Of a stretch of 64,000 nt of DNA, positions 10,287 through 21,965 are shown piece after piece. Each line of letters opens with the position of its first letter. The stretch's first letter is position 1. The stretch covers positions 36,828,001-36,892,000 of the forward strand of contig CM075101.1 of assembly GCA_037576195.1 (NCBI GenBank). The letters run 5' to 3'. The translations under genes and the position numbers were made by a program. Source of the stretch: Phytoseiulus persimilis (taxonomy: Eukaryota; Arthropoda; Arachnida; Mesostigmata; Phytoseiidae). The notes beneath the pieces are model-generated. The model had not been told where the DNA came from, searched no databases, and saw only the letters and a program-made list of their open reading frames with translations.

Positions 10287-10838
10287 TTAGACACGCTTAT
10301 CGTCCCCAACCGTCCGGACCTCCTCGTCCACACCCTTCCTCCTTCGCCGTCCCTCCCCCCCCGCACTCCTCTCAAGCGCTCCTTCGTGGTTTTGGTCCGT
10401 CGTTCTCCCCCCCGGAGTTCCCACGGATATTCTCTTTTTCGACGCTAGCTTCTGTTCTCTTTGAATGATGAAATAAACCCAACTGCGGACCCTCTTGTGG
10501 TCGAGACCCGTGACCCCGACGCTAGTGACCTCGTCTATGGCCACAACGACGGTATGCCTGCGTAACTCATGGTTGTTCGTGACTTCGTCGTCGTCGCCTT
10601 CGCCAGCCCCAACACTGACGGGCGGAGTCTGCGGAGGGACAGAGATGAGAACGCTGAGCCCGTCCTCTGAGTTGGAGCGGAAACTGTTCGTTTGCTCAAC
10701 GGTTCGGCTGTGTTTCCAGTTACAGCGTTGATAATGTTTTCTCCCACCGCGCCCTCCACGCCGCCGACCCCAGCTCGCTCCCCGTCTGGAGTTCTCCCTC
10801 TTCAAGGTCCCTCTCTCCCGACCGCCAGGGACGCACAA
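10287..10838 (-). CDS. Candidate exon, 183 codons, charged protein
   Basis: This minus-strand frame has no ATG inside, so it would be an internal or terminal exon. The middle is the most convincing part: an acidic stretch (GAGEGDDDEVTNNHE) followed by beta-like segments (TVVVAIDEVTSVGVTGLDH) and then a very basic, Gly/Arg-rich C-terminus. Third positions favour G/C in the middle. The plus strand here is a 200-base pyrimidine-rich region that ends in an acceptor-like TCGACGCTAG at 10447, so the purine-rich C-terminal half could instead be the complement of an intron tract. No family is recognised. Confidence 0.27.
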   Translation of the reverse strand: MCVPGGRERGTLKRENSRRGASWGRRRGGRGGRKHYQRCNWKHSRTVEQTNSFRSNSEDGLSVLISVPPQTPPVSVGAGEGDDDEVTNNHELRRHTVVVAIDEVTSVGVTGLDHKRVRSWVYFIIQREQKLASKKRISVGTPGGRTTDQNHEGALERSAGGEGRRRRKGVDEEVRTVGDDKRV

Positions 10839-11340
10839 TCTTCGTCGAAAGCCACCCGCATTTGTTCCCTGTATAAACTGTTCTCCTTCTCAGTGCTCTG
10901 TTTTTCTTAGCGTGTCTCCCTTTCGAGATAACAATCCGCCGAGCGGCGAGTGGGCTTCTTCCAACTTCCCGTTCCACCATTCACTCTGGCGAGCCGCACC
11001 ACGGCAACCTTGGAGCCGCCGCGGGGGCAACGAAATTTTTACGGAACGCTTCACGGAAAGTAGCTGCTCCCAGCCAGTTCCGCATCATCACCGTCATCAA
11101 ACCCGACTCCTCGACGACTTCCACGTGGCTTATCTGGATGCCGCACTTCTGAAGGTTGCGCGTTTTCCGAGCGACCGCCTTTGGAGAGAACGCCTCCGAG
11201 ACTGAGCTCGAATTTTTCCTCGTTCCGGAATGAATGAGCGAACGGTTGCGGGATGTGCTCAGGACACAAGCGTCACGTCGCGACGTGCTCCAACTGCGGG
11301 CGGGGTCTTCGATAAGTTAATGACCTCCCTTTTCGGTCAG

Positions 11341-11830
11341 ACAGGGGTCAAACGACTCCTGCCTATCGACTCCGGGAGAAAGATTGCTCGAAGTTTATCT
11401 TTGGCCGCTTGTCGCAGTTTCGGCCCCACTAGTTTCGGCGCAGTTCCGTTGCGGAACAGGAAGCACTCAACGGGACCGCGCCGATTCGAGCTGGATTGTT
11501 CGAGCCGCGATCAAAGTAGATCAAAGGAGAGTGCTGTGCATCCAGCGAATTATCGAACTCGATCGCGGCCTGACCCGCGGACAGGCGAAACTCTTTCGCG
11601 TCGGAGATCATTCGATTGATGAGTTTGGAGGGAAGGAAAACAGGAAGAAGCTCTCAAATAGAACACAACATCCCGAGATAAAAGAAAAAAACCTTCACGT
11701 ACCCGGTTTACAGTACGTAACGAGCGTCACAGCAGGCCTCCCACCGAGGCGTGACAGCTCGTGGGCGAGGTACTCTCAGAAATCATCCATTCGCACGCGC
11801 ACCCGAATGAGTGACAGCGACGACTCCTAG
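11341..11830 (+). CDS. Candidate terminal exon, 162 codons
   Basis: A strong acceptor (CTCCCTTTTCGGTCAG, AG at 11339-11340) leads into a frame that takes one base from an upstream exon and then runs 162 codons to a TAG. The peptide has a hydrophobic segment (VYLWPLVAVSAPLVSAQF), a helix-like charged middle (CIQRIIELDRGLTRGQAKLF), a Lys-rich part and an acidic Ser/Asp tail (SDSDDS). It could be a membrane or secreted protein if the hydrophobic part is a transmembrane or signal segment. A second frame after the same acceptor is open for about 93 codons and is more basic. The family is unknown. Confidence 0.38.
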
Positions 11831-13403
11831 GATGCGATTCGGAGGGGAGTCGTCGGGAAGTGAGGGGAGAAAACACGGACGGATGTGAGCGTTGCGTCAC
11901 TGCAGTGTGGAGTGGAACCGGGAAGATGATTCATTGCGACCGAATCTTTCTCCCTCCTCTCGTCGTTTCTCTCGTTGGTGGTCGTGAGTCGGAAAAAGAG
12001 ACAAGGCAGCTCGCATGGCTGGTTGGAATCTTTCGCGTCACTTGCTTGCTTGCCTCTATTCTCGTGCTGGTTGACGGGCGAACGCGTGAGCAGGCGGGCG
12101 GGTGAGTCGTCTGTTCGGTCCGCCTACGAGCCTGTTTGGTGCGTTGCGGTGGAGGAGCTAATGTTTCGTGAACGATTCATCATGACTGGACTCCATGTTC
12201 GGTTCCGCTTCCTTCTTCGCTTTCTCCTCGCTCCCCTGATTCCCCTCGGCACGAGTCTTTTTTTCTCCGCTTCCGCTCGTTGGCTCCTTGTTCCGAGCTC
12301 GAATCAGAGCTTCCGTTCGTTCGAAATCGAGCTACGCTGCTGTCCAAACCTCCCAGCTCAAGTTTCCAGCACTCCGCTAATTCGTCCTTGAGAGTGTTTT
12401 TGTTGCTCTTGGAGGAAATCCATCGACTACCAGTGGTACATTCTCACATGCCCGACTCTTGAATGTCTGTGGGTCGCCCTCTCATACTCCCTGCGCGTGG
12501 CGGAGCGAAGCTTCTATGGTTCGGTGATGGAGTTGATCGAATCGGATACAAGCAAGCTTCATATTTCCAGGACCACTGGAGGAGGGCACATCGCGGGGGA
12601 TTCGGGTGATCAATCCGCAGTGCTGAACACTATCCCCGTTTCCCAATAATAGTTTCCACAGCTGAGATCGCCATGAAGTCGCGTGATAACCCGTCGTTCG
12701 AGGTCAATGGACTCAAATCAGGAATCTAGACAGCGTGGCATTTGCTCACGAACTTTATCAGTTCCCCATGAAACCGTCTCGCGGGCCTGATGAAACTCGA
12801 GTCCACCTCCGAACGCTTGCAAAAATGACACTCACCAAGCTCGACAACTCCCTGTACCGTATGCGCGAGGTCCGGCTCATGAAAGGCTGGATCTTCGACG
12901 CAAGAGTAGTGGGTGAGAGCGAGAGGCGGGCATCTGAGAGTCGGGAATCAAAGAATCGGGCAAGTGATACCTAACCTACTCCGTCCAGTAGAGCTCCAAG
13001 TACTTTAAGAACCAGCAGGTTCACTCGTCGCGTGTTGGAACCGGAAATTTCGGGCGAGTATTTCATCAGCTAATTGAGTCTCTTCCCGCAGGACGTCGTC
13101 TTGTGATGAACTTCCCCGGCCGACTGATCATCCTTGCGAGCAACGTGGTGCCCTTCTCCCGAAAAAGCCACTGTGAGCGCAACGATCACACGAGAAGCTG
13201 TTCCATTCCCTTCCGTTGTCAACGATTCGTGTTGGTGGCTTATTTCCTTGATGTGTGTTTGCTACGATTTGGCGACAAGACAACGTTTCCATCTTTCCTC
13301 TTCTCCCGCTTCTCATACGAGCCCCTTCGCATCCATTCTATCCCTTGCCGTGCTTTATCTGATAAGCACATCCTGATTGCAGCCTCTCCGAGGTATTTAC
13401 GCT

Positions 13404-13508
13404 ATGCTAACAATGTCGCTCGGGTCAATATTCGCTGTAAGGGCCCTCCCGGCACAGCTTCTCTCTCTAGTCGTTATTTTATTCGTATCGAAGTCTCTCT
13501 CTGGTCAG
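13404..13508 (+). CDS. Candidate signal-peptide first exon
   Basis: An ATG opens exactly 35 codons before a GTAGGG donor (TCAG at the exon end, phase 0). The peptide is a textbook secretory leader: a short N-region, a long hydrophobic core (AQLLSLVVILFVSKSLSGQ at the end) and small residues near the exon end. Secreted and membrane proteins often have the leader on its own exon. The frame would read on past the donor, so an unspliced version is possible. No second exon could be assigned. Confidence 0.33.
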
Positions 13509-14327
13509 GTAGGGTCTCCATTTCATCAGTGCTTCGAGTTTTCCCTGGAACTTCCTCCCGCTCCCGGTTACAAGCGCACATCGTGCCGGTCGCTCTCAAC
13601 CAACTTCTTCTCTCGAATCGTCGGGAAACCACTGATCACTATGCTCATTCCGGATGGGAAACGCCCTGAATTCGATCTCGCACACTTCCTCCCAAGAGCG
13701 GGCTACCGGCAGCTAGGTTTCGAGCTCTAACGGAGCGCTTTCCAGAGCCCCGTCGAGCTCGCTTCTGGATTCTCTTGAAGTTTGGGTTTCGCTCCCGGCT
13801 ACACCGAGCAGCCTGGTCCGGGAGGTCTTCAAAGAAATGGCGGTCCTCCGGACTGATTAGGCGTATTCGACCTTTTCTACCGCGATCAAGCTTCGTGTTG
13901 GGTTCAAGCTCCGGACTCAGATTTGAAAAATGTTCCCAGGCGTTGTTATTTCACCTGAAGCCGAATGGCGTGAGGCTCGTTGTTGTCGCTCGCGGAGCAA
14001 GTGACAACCCTGCTCCCGGAGTCAGTGTTATTAATATCTGAGATCATGTATCCCATTAGAAATGAGTTTTTCACTTCGGAGGCGAGTGTTCGCAGAGGAT
14101 GAGGGAAGTGCATCCGCCCCAACATCACTTTGGAGGTTCCTTCGTTGAACCTCAGACGCTCCATTACTCCCTTTTCGATTGTTTGAAGCTCGAGGAGGAA
14201 GGAGATATTCAGATTTTAGCCATCATCTGCTTTCATTCGCTGGGAGATCGGCGGTCCCCGTTCTCCCGACCAGTGGAATGATTCACTGCTCAAGCCGATA
14301 ACGAACTCGGCAGGACGAATCGGTCTG

Positions 14328-14639
14328 ATGTCCCGCACGGAAACATTCCGCCGCGGCGTCGAGGGCGGTGACATTAGTTTGAGAAATTCAGCTGCCACCG
14401 TAGCTGTTCCTGCCAGCGACAAGAAAGCAAGTCAAGCAGGAAGGCCGGCTTCCAAAAAAGCCGACCCTTTCATTCTAATGGAGTTCCATCTCATTGTACG
14501 CCGACCGGACCGAGCGTCCGAGCGCGCCTCCTCAGCGTTCCGCAGCGACGAGAAAGTCCGCCGCAAATCGTTGTTCTCCTCCGCTTGCTCGATGTCACAT
14601 TTCGTCGGTATTATTCTTCTTTTTCTCCGTTATTTTTGA
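14328..14639 (+). CDS. Small protein with C-terminal hydrophobic tail
   Basis: A complete ATG-to-TGA frame of 103 codons. The body is polar and basic (ATVAVPASDKKASQAG; KKADPFILMEFHLIV) and the last residues form a hydrophobic stretch (SHFVGIILLFLRYF), the arrangement of a tail-anchored membrane protein. The segment is short (about 13 residues), so membrane insertion is only suggestive. No splice signals are needed to explain the frame. A second frame overlaps at 14494-14733. No family is recognised. Confidence 0.28.
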   Translation: MSRTETFRRGVEGGDISLRNSAATVAVPASDKKASQAGRPASKKADPFILMEFHLIVRRPDRASERASSAFRSDEKVRRKSLFSSACSMSHFVGIILLFLRYF

Positions 14640-15079
14640 CTCGGAGGTTCTCGGACCCGCGAGAATTCAACTCGACCGTCTTTCCTTCTCCTGGACGCAA
14701 TCGACGGGAAGCTGTCTGCTCCCGGTCAAATGATTACGAGTGAGCATAATGAAACATCAGGCGGTCCCACCTTTTTCTCGCCCTGATACTGGGTTTGGTT
14801 GTTCGTATCCCCTCACAATCTCGCCTCGGCCTCCCCGCCGTGGAGCAATCTCTTGCGACACGCGAACGTCTCTAATCTCCCTCAGCCAATTCCTCCATCA
14901 GTTCATGAGTAACTGGCTGAGTAAACGAGTTGGAAGGGGTCAGGACGGAGGAGGAAAGCGATCCTCTACCGGTGCCGCCGCGGTTCGCCATGCTGCTAAA
15001 TGAACCAAAGAAGACCTTAATTAAGTGGCCGCCGACAGACGACAACCCAGTCCCAGCCGCCTCGTCGTCCTGAGATCAG

Positions 15080-15502
15080 ATGTTTTCCACACATAAAGAT
15101 TCCTCGCTGATTCCGCCAGGAACCTGCCCGTCTCCATACATTGCCCCATCTCCATCCGCGCGTGATGCCGGCGCTAATATCGTACAAACCAGCGTACCCT
15201 CAGCGCGGAAGCCCCTCGGTTGCCGTGATCTCCTTGAAATTGAGCCAATAGAGCGAACGGCACGAACGCCAAACTCTGCCAGACCGATCTCTCAACTTCG
15301 GAATTTGTGTGTGCTCCCAACGGCCAGCATCCGAGCGCCCGTTCGAGATTTTCTGCTGCGAGGACTTGTTGCAGACATGTTGATGGCTGAGGGCGGAACA
15401 CCACTTGACTCAAGGAAAGTTCGGCGACATACAGCAAGCCAAGTCATCTCTCTCTCGAGAGAGAACCATTCGCATCCGATCAATCGCAATGATGCGATGT
15501 GA
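15080..15502 (+). CDS. Complete open frame, 140 codons, unrecognised
   Basis: ATG to TGA without need for introns. The N-terminus is Ser/Pro-rich and disordered-looking; the second half has a helix-like segment (PVRDFLLRGLVADMLMAEGG) with mixed charge. A 16-bp palindrome of alternating TC/GA lies inside at 15449-15464. Overlapping minus-strand frames exist but are richer in Ser and Arg. No family is recognised. Confidence 0.28.
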   Translation: MFSTHKDSSLIPPGTCPSPYIAPSPSARDAGANIVQTSVPSARKPLGCRDLLEIEPIERTARTPNSARPISQLRNLCVLPTASIRAPVRDFLLRGLVADMLMAEGGTPLDSRKVRRHTASQVISLSRENHSHPINRNDAM

Positions 15503-16613
15503 CCACATCGGGGAGACGAGCGGGGAGAGAACACCGGGGGCCGTGCACGACTGAGCATTCTGATATCGGATAAGCAAAAAGGTCTGATGCCATCGGCTCA
15601 CTGTCGGGGCCAATACCGACAACGGTGCCGCCCCCGACGCTTCGGAGCGAGCAGGCGAACACGTGAGCATGCGGGTGCTGCCTGATGAGGCCTATGGACC
15701 TGTCAGGCATCGGCGAAGAGGAAAAATAGGGACCGCGGCTGGGTGACAGGGATGATTGCGAGGATGGGCTCCGCTGACTGCCAAAATCGTTCAATGTATT
15801 CCGACGATGTCCTTATTCCGGTTCAGGCCGAACGCTCCCAGTGTCCCATTTTTCTTTCCTTCTCGCCGCTATATTTCATTCACTTACTTAGCTCCGCTAC
15901 GCTCCCTTCCGTGCCGACTTGCAACCAGGCATGCCTAACTCCATTGGGTGGAATGTGTTCAACTCCGTCATTGAGGCTCGATGTTGTTCTGGACATTAGG
16001 GGTGCAAAGCCAAAGCAATCTCATGTTAATGCGTTTGGATGTTTTCATCGATCGAGAGTCTTCCCCCGAAAGCTCAGGCCTCTCCTTTCCCGAAGATCGT
16101 CATGGATCCCGCTTCCCCTCCTCGATGCTCGCAGTGGCTTTTCCCCCTCAATGTTCTGGCCAGCAGACATTATCGGAATCGCACACTGAAACTTCTTCGT
16201 TGCAATCGCCTCAGACTGTTTCTCTACTGAAGTTTCCGAATTCCAGAACTTTCCCCGAGAGACCTTCCAACGCGCTCCTCGTTGTCTCGTTCATTCATTC
16301 ACGAATTCCGGTGTCGGGGCTAGAAGGCGAAGCCAGAGCTCGACGACATGCGGAAACGAACCTGTGAGCGCATCCGCGTCAGGACCGAGACCGGGACGAA
16401 GAAACATCACTGTCTCGTATCGCCGGATCTATTCAATCAACTTGAAAGAACCTGGAGGAGACTGACACAGCGTGGGCTCCGGCTTTGTGCACTGGTGACG
16501 ACAAGTACTCAGCAAGGAAAGCTTTCCTGTGTTCCGATCTCGTTTTTCGCCTCTGTCCTCCTCTTTGTCTCTCTGTTACTCTTATCCTTCCATTTGGCTG
16601 GATCGTCGACGAG

Positions 16614-16837
16614 CTAGAAGATGCCCCTTTCCAGCCCCGGAACAGCTACAACAGGAAGAAATATCCGGCGATGCGATTCGCTTTCTTGCGCGCGCCTCCG
16701 CTCACTTCGGACGAAGTAATTGAGACTGGGAGGGATATCCAGCACTCCCTGAATCCTTCTGCGATTTGACTGGAGCTCCGTCTCCGGCCGTGCTCCCGGT
16801 TTTTGCACGAAGCAGCTCACTTTGTCGCGTGTTGCAG
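16614..16837 (-). CDS. Candidate minus-strand exon after strong acceptor
   Basis: Reading the minus strand, a long pyrimidine tract ending CCTCTGTTTCCATCAG places an acceptor at 16838. Two frames then compete. One (two bases, then 73 codons to TAG at 16614) gives a basic, charged peptide with DIPPSLNYFVRSERRRAQES and ends VPGLERGIF. The other is open for 44 codons and closes at the TGA of a GTGAGC donor near 16704, as an internal exon would. The acceptor is convincing; the frame is not settled. It may belong with the minus-strand candidates at 17.6-22.0 kb. Confidence 0.38.
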
Positions 16838-17623
16838 CTGATGGAAACAGAGGCAAATACAAAAACAAGCGTAGCCGTTGCAGCCGTTGCCTGCAATCCC
16901 ACTTATTGCCAACGAGGAGCGCGCGTTTCCGTTGTCGTCATCATCAGCAGCAGCAGGAGATTATGGTCGTTCCCATGATCGCTAGAAACGTCCGCAGGGA
17001 TCGACTGGACCAGGATTGGGCATTTCATCGTTTCGCAACTTTCGTACGTTCCGAGTTTTTGTAGCAGGACAACGTCCCTGCCGGAACGGCCGGAGGAGCC
17101 CGCTCGGGTTCGCGACGACTACGGCATCGCTGGCCGCTCAGTCGACAACGACAACAATGACCCCGTCCGTCTGCTGATTTGTTCATTGATCGTTTTGCTG
17201 CCCCTCGCATATCGTAGTCCATATCGCATATACACATTATCGTCCATCCAATCCAAGACCTAAAAAGAGGGAAAAAGGTCGTTGGCCGATTGATCATTCG
17301 GCGGATATGCCGAGTTCGATTCGCAACGTCGGGCAGCGGTTCGCATCAGGAACAAGTTCACAGTCGTGGATTCCGAGGGCGGAGACACCACTCTCGTAAG
17401 GTTTGAAAAACACCGGAGCGCGTCTGTCCTCGTGGAAATGACCCGAGAATCCGCTGAGGTCCACCGCACAGGGTTCCTGAGAAAACCGACGACCGGAATT
17501 CGAAAATCAACGGAGAGGATATAGATTGAACGTTCATTAGTAATGCCCGTCCGGAGCCGCCGCTGCTGTTCCATTTACTCGTGGTGTTCTTCCCTCAGTC
17601 GTCGTCCGCTCCACTAGTCTTAA

Positions 17624-17941
17624 TTAGGAAAGCCCATCGTACATTTCTGATTTCGTCATTCCGCTCCCACTCTGCTCCGGCTCTTCATAGGTATGCGGTG
17701 ATGTCTCTGGAAAGGTCTCTTGAAAAGTGGTCCTCTGTTCCCAGCAATCACCATTCCTCCTCATCCGTCCACGTCCGCATCGTGAGGTTTTGAACTCTCC
17801 AGGAATGACAAGCGGAAATCTTGAACAGTCTCTCCGACCAATGAACGGTGTCGGAGGGTCAGTCGGATCGCGATCATCGACGAGTTTCCGACACAGTTCT
17901 GCGAAGTGATACATATCCCCAAGGATACCTCCTTCAGGCAC
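17624..17941 (-). CDS. Candidate minus-strand terminal exon, 105 codons
   Basis: A minus-strand acceptor (TTATGCGGTTCAG) precedes a phase-0 frame of 105 codons ending in TAA. The peptide is rich in Asp, Glu, Gly, Phe and Tyr (GDMYHFAELCRKLVDDRDPT; EEPEQSGSGMTKSEMYDGL), unlike the Ser/Arg/Pro bias of most chance frames here. A plus-strand exon candidate (acceptor TTCTTCCCTCAG at 17598, donor CATAG/GTATGC) overlaps its end. No family is recognised. It could be downstream of 20490-20595 in one gene, but phases were not tested exhaustively. Confidence 0.33.
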   Translation of the reverse strand: MPEGGILGDMYHFAELCRKLVDDRDPTDPPTPFIGRRDCSRFPLVIPGEFKTSRCGRGRMRRNGDCWEQRTTFQETFPETSPHTYEEPEQSGSGMTKSEMYDGLS

Positions 17942-17999
17942 CTGAACCGCATAAATTTCCTGGACACTTGGAGGTTGATACGATCATGCCCTCTCCCGG

Positions 18000-20489
18000 T
18001 CTAGACGAATTGTCAATCACACAGCTGTATTCTACGAGCGGATCGACTCCTGAGCATTCGTCCCCACAAGGAGCCACATTGTGAGAGTACGCAAGGAGCT
18101 GGAGGGGCAAACCTGATCGGACCCGTAAAAAAATGCGGAGCCATGATCTGCAGGAGGAACTGAGCGTCCAAGGAACGATGGAGAAAGTCGGCCGGGGCGT
18201 TGAGGAACTGAGGAGAGTAGAGATCGCGCGGGATATGAGGGAAGAGGAAAGCTTCTGGTGATGCTGGTGCTAGTGTGGTCTGCTTTCGCTCGCACGATGA
18301 TGAGCCGCAGGGATCATGGTCGGGCATCGGTGCACTTCACACACGAAACAGACGCCACGGCGGAAATACGCCCAAGCAGTAGCGGATCCCGCCGGAAGAA
18401 ACGGGGAAGCCGTCGGGGAGCGCAGGGAGAACGTTCGGGAGGGAAGGACGTTCGAACGGAAAGCGGACCATAAAGAAATTGATATCCCGTCGTCTTCGAT
18501 CATCAAGAGAAGCTTTTCAACCCCTTGCAAGCAGCGGACCAGCCTCCCTCCTTGCCACCAAAGTCCGCGTTGGAGTTCACCGGGGTCAAAGGGTCAACTC
18601 GCTTGTTCATCTTCGCTCCACTTGTTCCTGTTAATCAGTTTCATGCTGGCTCGTCGATCGTCGCGACGGATCAGTTCATCATTTTCCTTCGTTCTTCCGC
18701 TCCTCACGCTCAATCGCGCCATCGACCTTTGCTTTGTCTCGAGTTTCACTGACAGCTCACTGTTTCACCTTCAGCACTTCCGCCGAGGGCGGAACAGGAT
18801 CCGGACCTCGGCCTGCCCGAGAATAACGTCACGGTCAGCGAGCAGAGAGCGATTTCCGTGACCTGGCGTCGGGAGCACTCGTGTGCGTGCGAGAAGCAGC
18901 GCTCCCACCGCGCGCACCCTGTCGATTTTTTTTTCGCGTACTCTTTCACCGTCCGAACTCCGATCGACCGATGGACCCCTCCCGCCGGCACGGCCGAAAA
19001 CCTCCTGAGCGCCAACGAACTTTCGCGGAGATTCCCTCTCCCGAGTCGGACCGCGACCTTTCCATATCGCTCTTGTCTCCCTCGTTAATCCGTCTTCTCT
19101 CTGTTTGGGCGGAGGTTCGTCTTCTGGATATCCTTGCGCCACATCCGCAGCCATCTTCGCTCTTTCAACCCCATCGCCACCCGTCTTCATCAGCCGAAAA
19201 CGCTGGAGATGCCGGGGAACGAAACTCAATAATCAATTCTCCTTGGCTGAATACCCGGTTGCTGGCGGCGCGTTTAAGCACACAAGCACTTTTTTCTTTG
19301 TTTTTTCTCGGAGACGTTTCCTCGGGACTCATTCTTCTTTGTTGCTGATGCCGCCTCAAGCGAGGCGTAAGAGGACTAGGAGGGTACCGGAGGACTCAGG
19401 AAGACACGACGCGACGGGAAACGCGGGAGCGAGACGAGAACCCTCGCATCAGACACGATCGGAGTGGATCGGCTCGAGTTCGACAGACGGACGGACGGAC
19501 GCTCTGACAAAGACATTAAACAACCGGGGGACCCACAGGAGGGAGCTGCGCGGAATCTTTTCAAACAAAATCGGATGAAGGCTTCCTTCTCTCCGCTCAA
19601 AGGCTTGCTAGCCCGTAGATTAGCGACAACCCGCCTCGACTCAGTCCCCTCAAGGCGTTCATCCTCCAGTCAGTTGCTAACACCGAGAGCGGGGGCCGGC
19701 AGGGTGCTGCAAGCTTGACTGGTCGCACGCTTTCGCGCTTATATCCGGCCGACGGGTCTCGTTTCTCGTGCGGTTCATCTCAGTCGAATGCATGGAGGGA
19801 AGCTTGTTTACAGGGGACGGGACCCTCCCGTGCTGGTGGAACGACCTCCTCACAAAGAATCACCACGGGAACAAGTGAAATCAGACGAAACTAGATGGGG
19901 TTGCAGAACGAGAGTGTAAGTATCCGGCGATGAGGATGGGGACGGATCAAAGCGAATCGGTTTGAGCTTTGGACCAGTTCTCCTCAACTCCGTCATCGGC
20001 GGAACACAAGTTGAGAACGCGGAACGTTACGCAACTCCACGCGTCTAGGCTCTCTCTGGACGAGTGACGTCATTGTTGACGGATAAAGTCGAGAATCTCT
20101 CCTGACGAGTCGACCCGCGTTTTCGTCGCCGTCCCGGCCGACGACATCTTGGCAGCCCTCATTGGGGTGGTCGCGGGAGGGAGCAGACGGAATTCTTCAG
20201 GGAAATCTATCTATTCCTTATTCCGCTCCCGTTTCTCGTCGAGGCTGCTCGGAGCAAGGGTTCTCCGCTCCGCGTCGTTGCCACCCCTCCCCTGGACGCA
20301 CTGTTTCTGTTCCGTTTTCCGCTAACTGTGTACTGCCGGTGGAGCAGTGGCCTGTGTAGGAGGAAGGTTCCAAAAGCTGCCCCACCGGTGGTTCAGAGAT
20401 GTACTGCCCGAGACGATGTCGCTCGCCTCGAGCTCACTTGAAAGCCTCCTCGATCGCTCGTTGTGAGATCATTCTCCCCGGCTGCTCAC
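18000..20489. other. No supportable gene
   Basis: Overlapping frames occur on both strands at 18.2-19.7 kb, all Ser/Arg/Pro-rich. A run of nine T at 18926-18934 and a GACG/GGAC tetranucleotide tract at about 19484-19500 are present. If the flanking minus-strand candidates form one gene, this stretch would be intronic. Confidence 0.35.
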
Positions 20490-20595
20490 TGTGGACGCCA
20501 CAACTCCACTTCATTCATCTTTCCAAGCTTCTCCTCCGGCCTCGTCGGTGAATGTCTGTCAGAGTGGAGCAGCACGGTGTTCTTTTTAGACTCAC
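20490..20595 (-). CDS. Candidate internal exon, strong acceptor and GTGAGC donor
   Basis: On the minus strand the sequence TTTCTTGTTCTCTTGCAG is an excellent acceptor. It is followed by a 106-base stretch open in one frame (two bases, then 34 codons) and closed only by the TGA inside a GTGAGC donor. The peptide is hydrophilic and charged (ESKKNTVLLHSDRHSPT; RPEEKLGKMNEVELW). If the donor is not used, the frame ends at once, as a terminal exon would. Size and signals on both sides make this one of the better exon candidates; the function is unknown. Confidence 0.4.
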
Positions 20596-21312
20596 CTGCA
20601 AGAGAACAAGAAACGACAATTAGGGACGTTGCGTGGAGTGGAGAACAGATTCGGGAACGGGCCACAGAATCCGGTCCTCTCGGACTCGCGGTCTCGATCA
20701 ATCCATTTCTTTAGTTGTACTCATAACTGAGGATTGCAGAGGATCTCATTTTGCCTCTCCGTGAATCGTCGTCGCAACGACTCCTTTGATCGACACAAAG
20801 AAAGCTCTGTGACACGATGAAAACTAATGTATGCGTCGCTTCCCTGTTCCGGGCTCTCGTTGAGCCAATCCCCGCTGGGATAAATAGACAAACCAACCGA
20901 AGGACCCGTCGGGGTTCATTACAGATTGGAATCCTCCGTATCAGTCGGATCTTCATGCTCCCTCCTGGTGCTCCACTCCATCGATTGGTTGTGCGGGGTC
21001 GGGACAGGACGCCGGGGGGTGAACAGAAGCAAGGTGTCCCCCGGTCCACAACTGTCAATACCCGCACGAAACCACCAACTGAAAATGAAGCCTTCAATTC
21101 GTGCTGTATCGCGATCCCCGCCGGCTCGAAGATGAACACTGTTAGCCTGTCTGCCCGCCTGTTCGCTCGCTTCCTCTGAGGAATCGTGACTTGTGCTCTG
21201 AGATAAGAATACGATTTGCCGAAAGCTGTCAACTGGCATGGCTCCGCTCCTCCCGACGAGGAAAGTCGCAGAGAAGGAAGAGGAGAACCAGATTGGATGG
21301 CCGAAGCAATTG

Positions 21313-21965
21313 CTACCGGACTGCAATGATAAGTGAGCGACAGGATGAGCGATACTCTGATTCGACGGGTCGTCTTCTACTCTGCTCGCTGGTCGACCCG
21401 AGCGAGCAAGCGGTCGAACGAACGGGTGAGGAATCGCCGACGGATCTGTTACTGAATAGAAGCTGCTCGACCAGCGCCCAGCTAGTTACCAGCTGTCGGA
21501 GGCGAGGAGTCGTCCGCTGGGAGAAGTTGAGAGGCGATCTCCCGAGAAGCCAGAAGCTCCCCGATTGGACGAAGATTTTTCTGCCGACGAAAAATAGCTC
21601 ACTCATCAGGGAGGCGCTGGAGCCTCGTTGGCCCGGGGTAACATGATTGAAAAAACGCGGCAACTGGCCGCACGGTACCGAGCCGGCTTGTTCTCGCAGA
21701 AACCTGTTTGGCGGCGAAAGAAGCGGAGAGAGTTCATCTCGGAGCTCGATCCTCAAGTAGCGAGCCCGCGGTTCTCGGTCGACTTCAACCTCGTTTGTTC
21801 TCCACGGACTGCAGCGTAGCTGAGACGTTGTGACGATCATCGAGATCCATCCAGGGAGGAAAAGAGCGAGCCGCCGGCGTAGCGAAGTCCATTCGACGCG
21901 GCTACAGATCCGTCCCATTTGGCGTTGTTTTATGGATGGAAGTGCTGCGGAACCCACAACGAAGT
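21313..21965 (-). CDS. Candidate minus-strand exon, 216 codons
   Basis: A minus-strand pyrimidine tract (GTTTTCTCCTCCTCTGAG, then TGCATTTAG) gives an acceptor at 21966-21967. The frame takes one upstream base plus two exon bases for the first codon and then runs 216 codons to TAG. The peptide has a hydrophobic N-terminal third (LALFLPGWISMIVTT), an acidic/basic middle (EVEVDREPRARYLRIELRDE) and a Ser/Arg-rich end. Plus-strand frames overlapping it are shorter. It is upstream of the minus-strand candidates at 20.5, 17.6-17.9 and 16.6-16.8 kb. No family is recognised. Confidence 0.33.
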
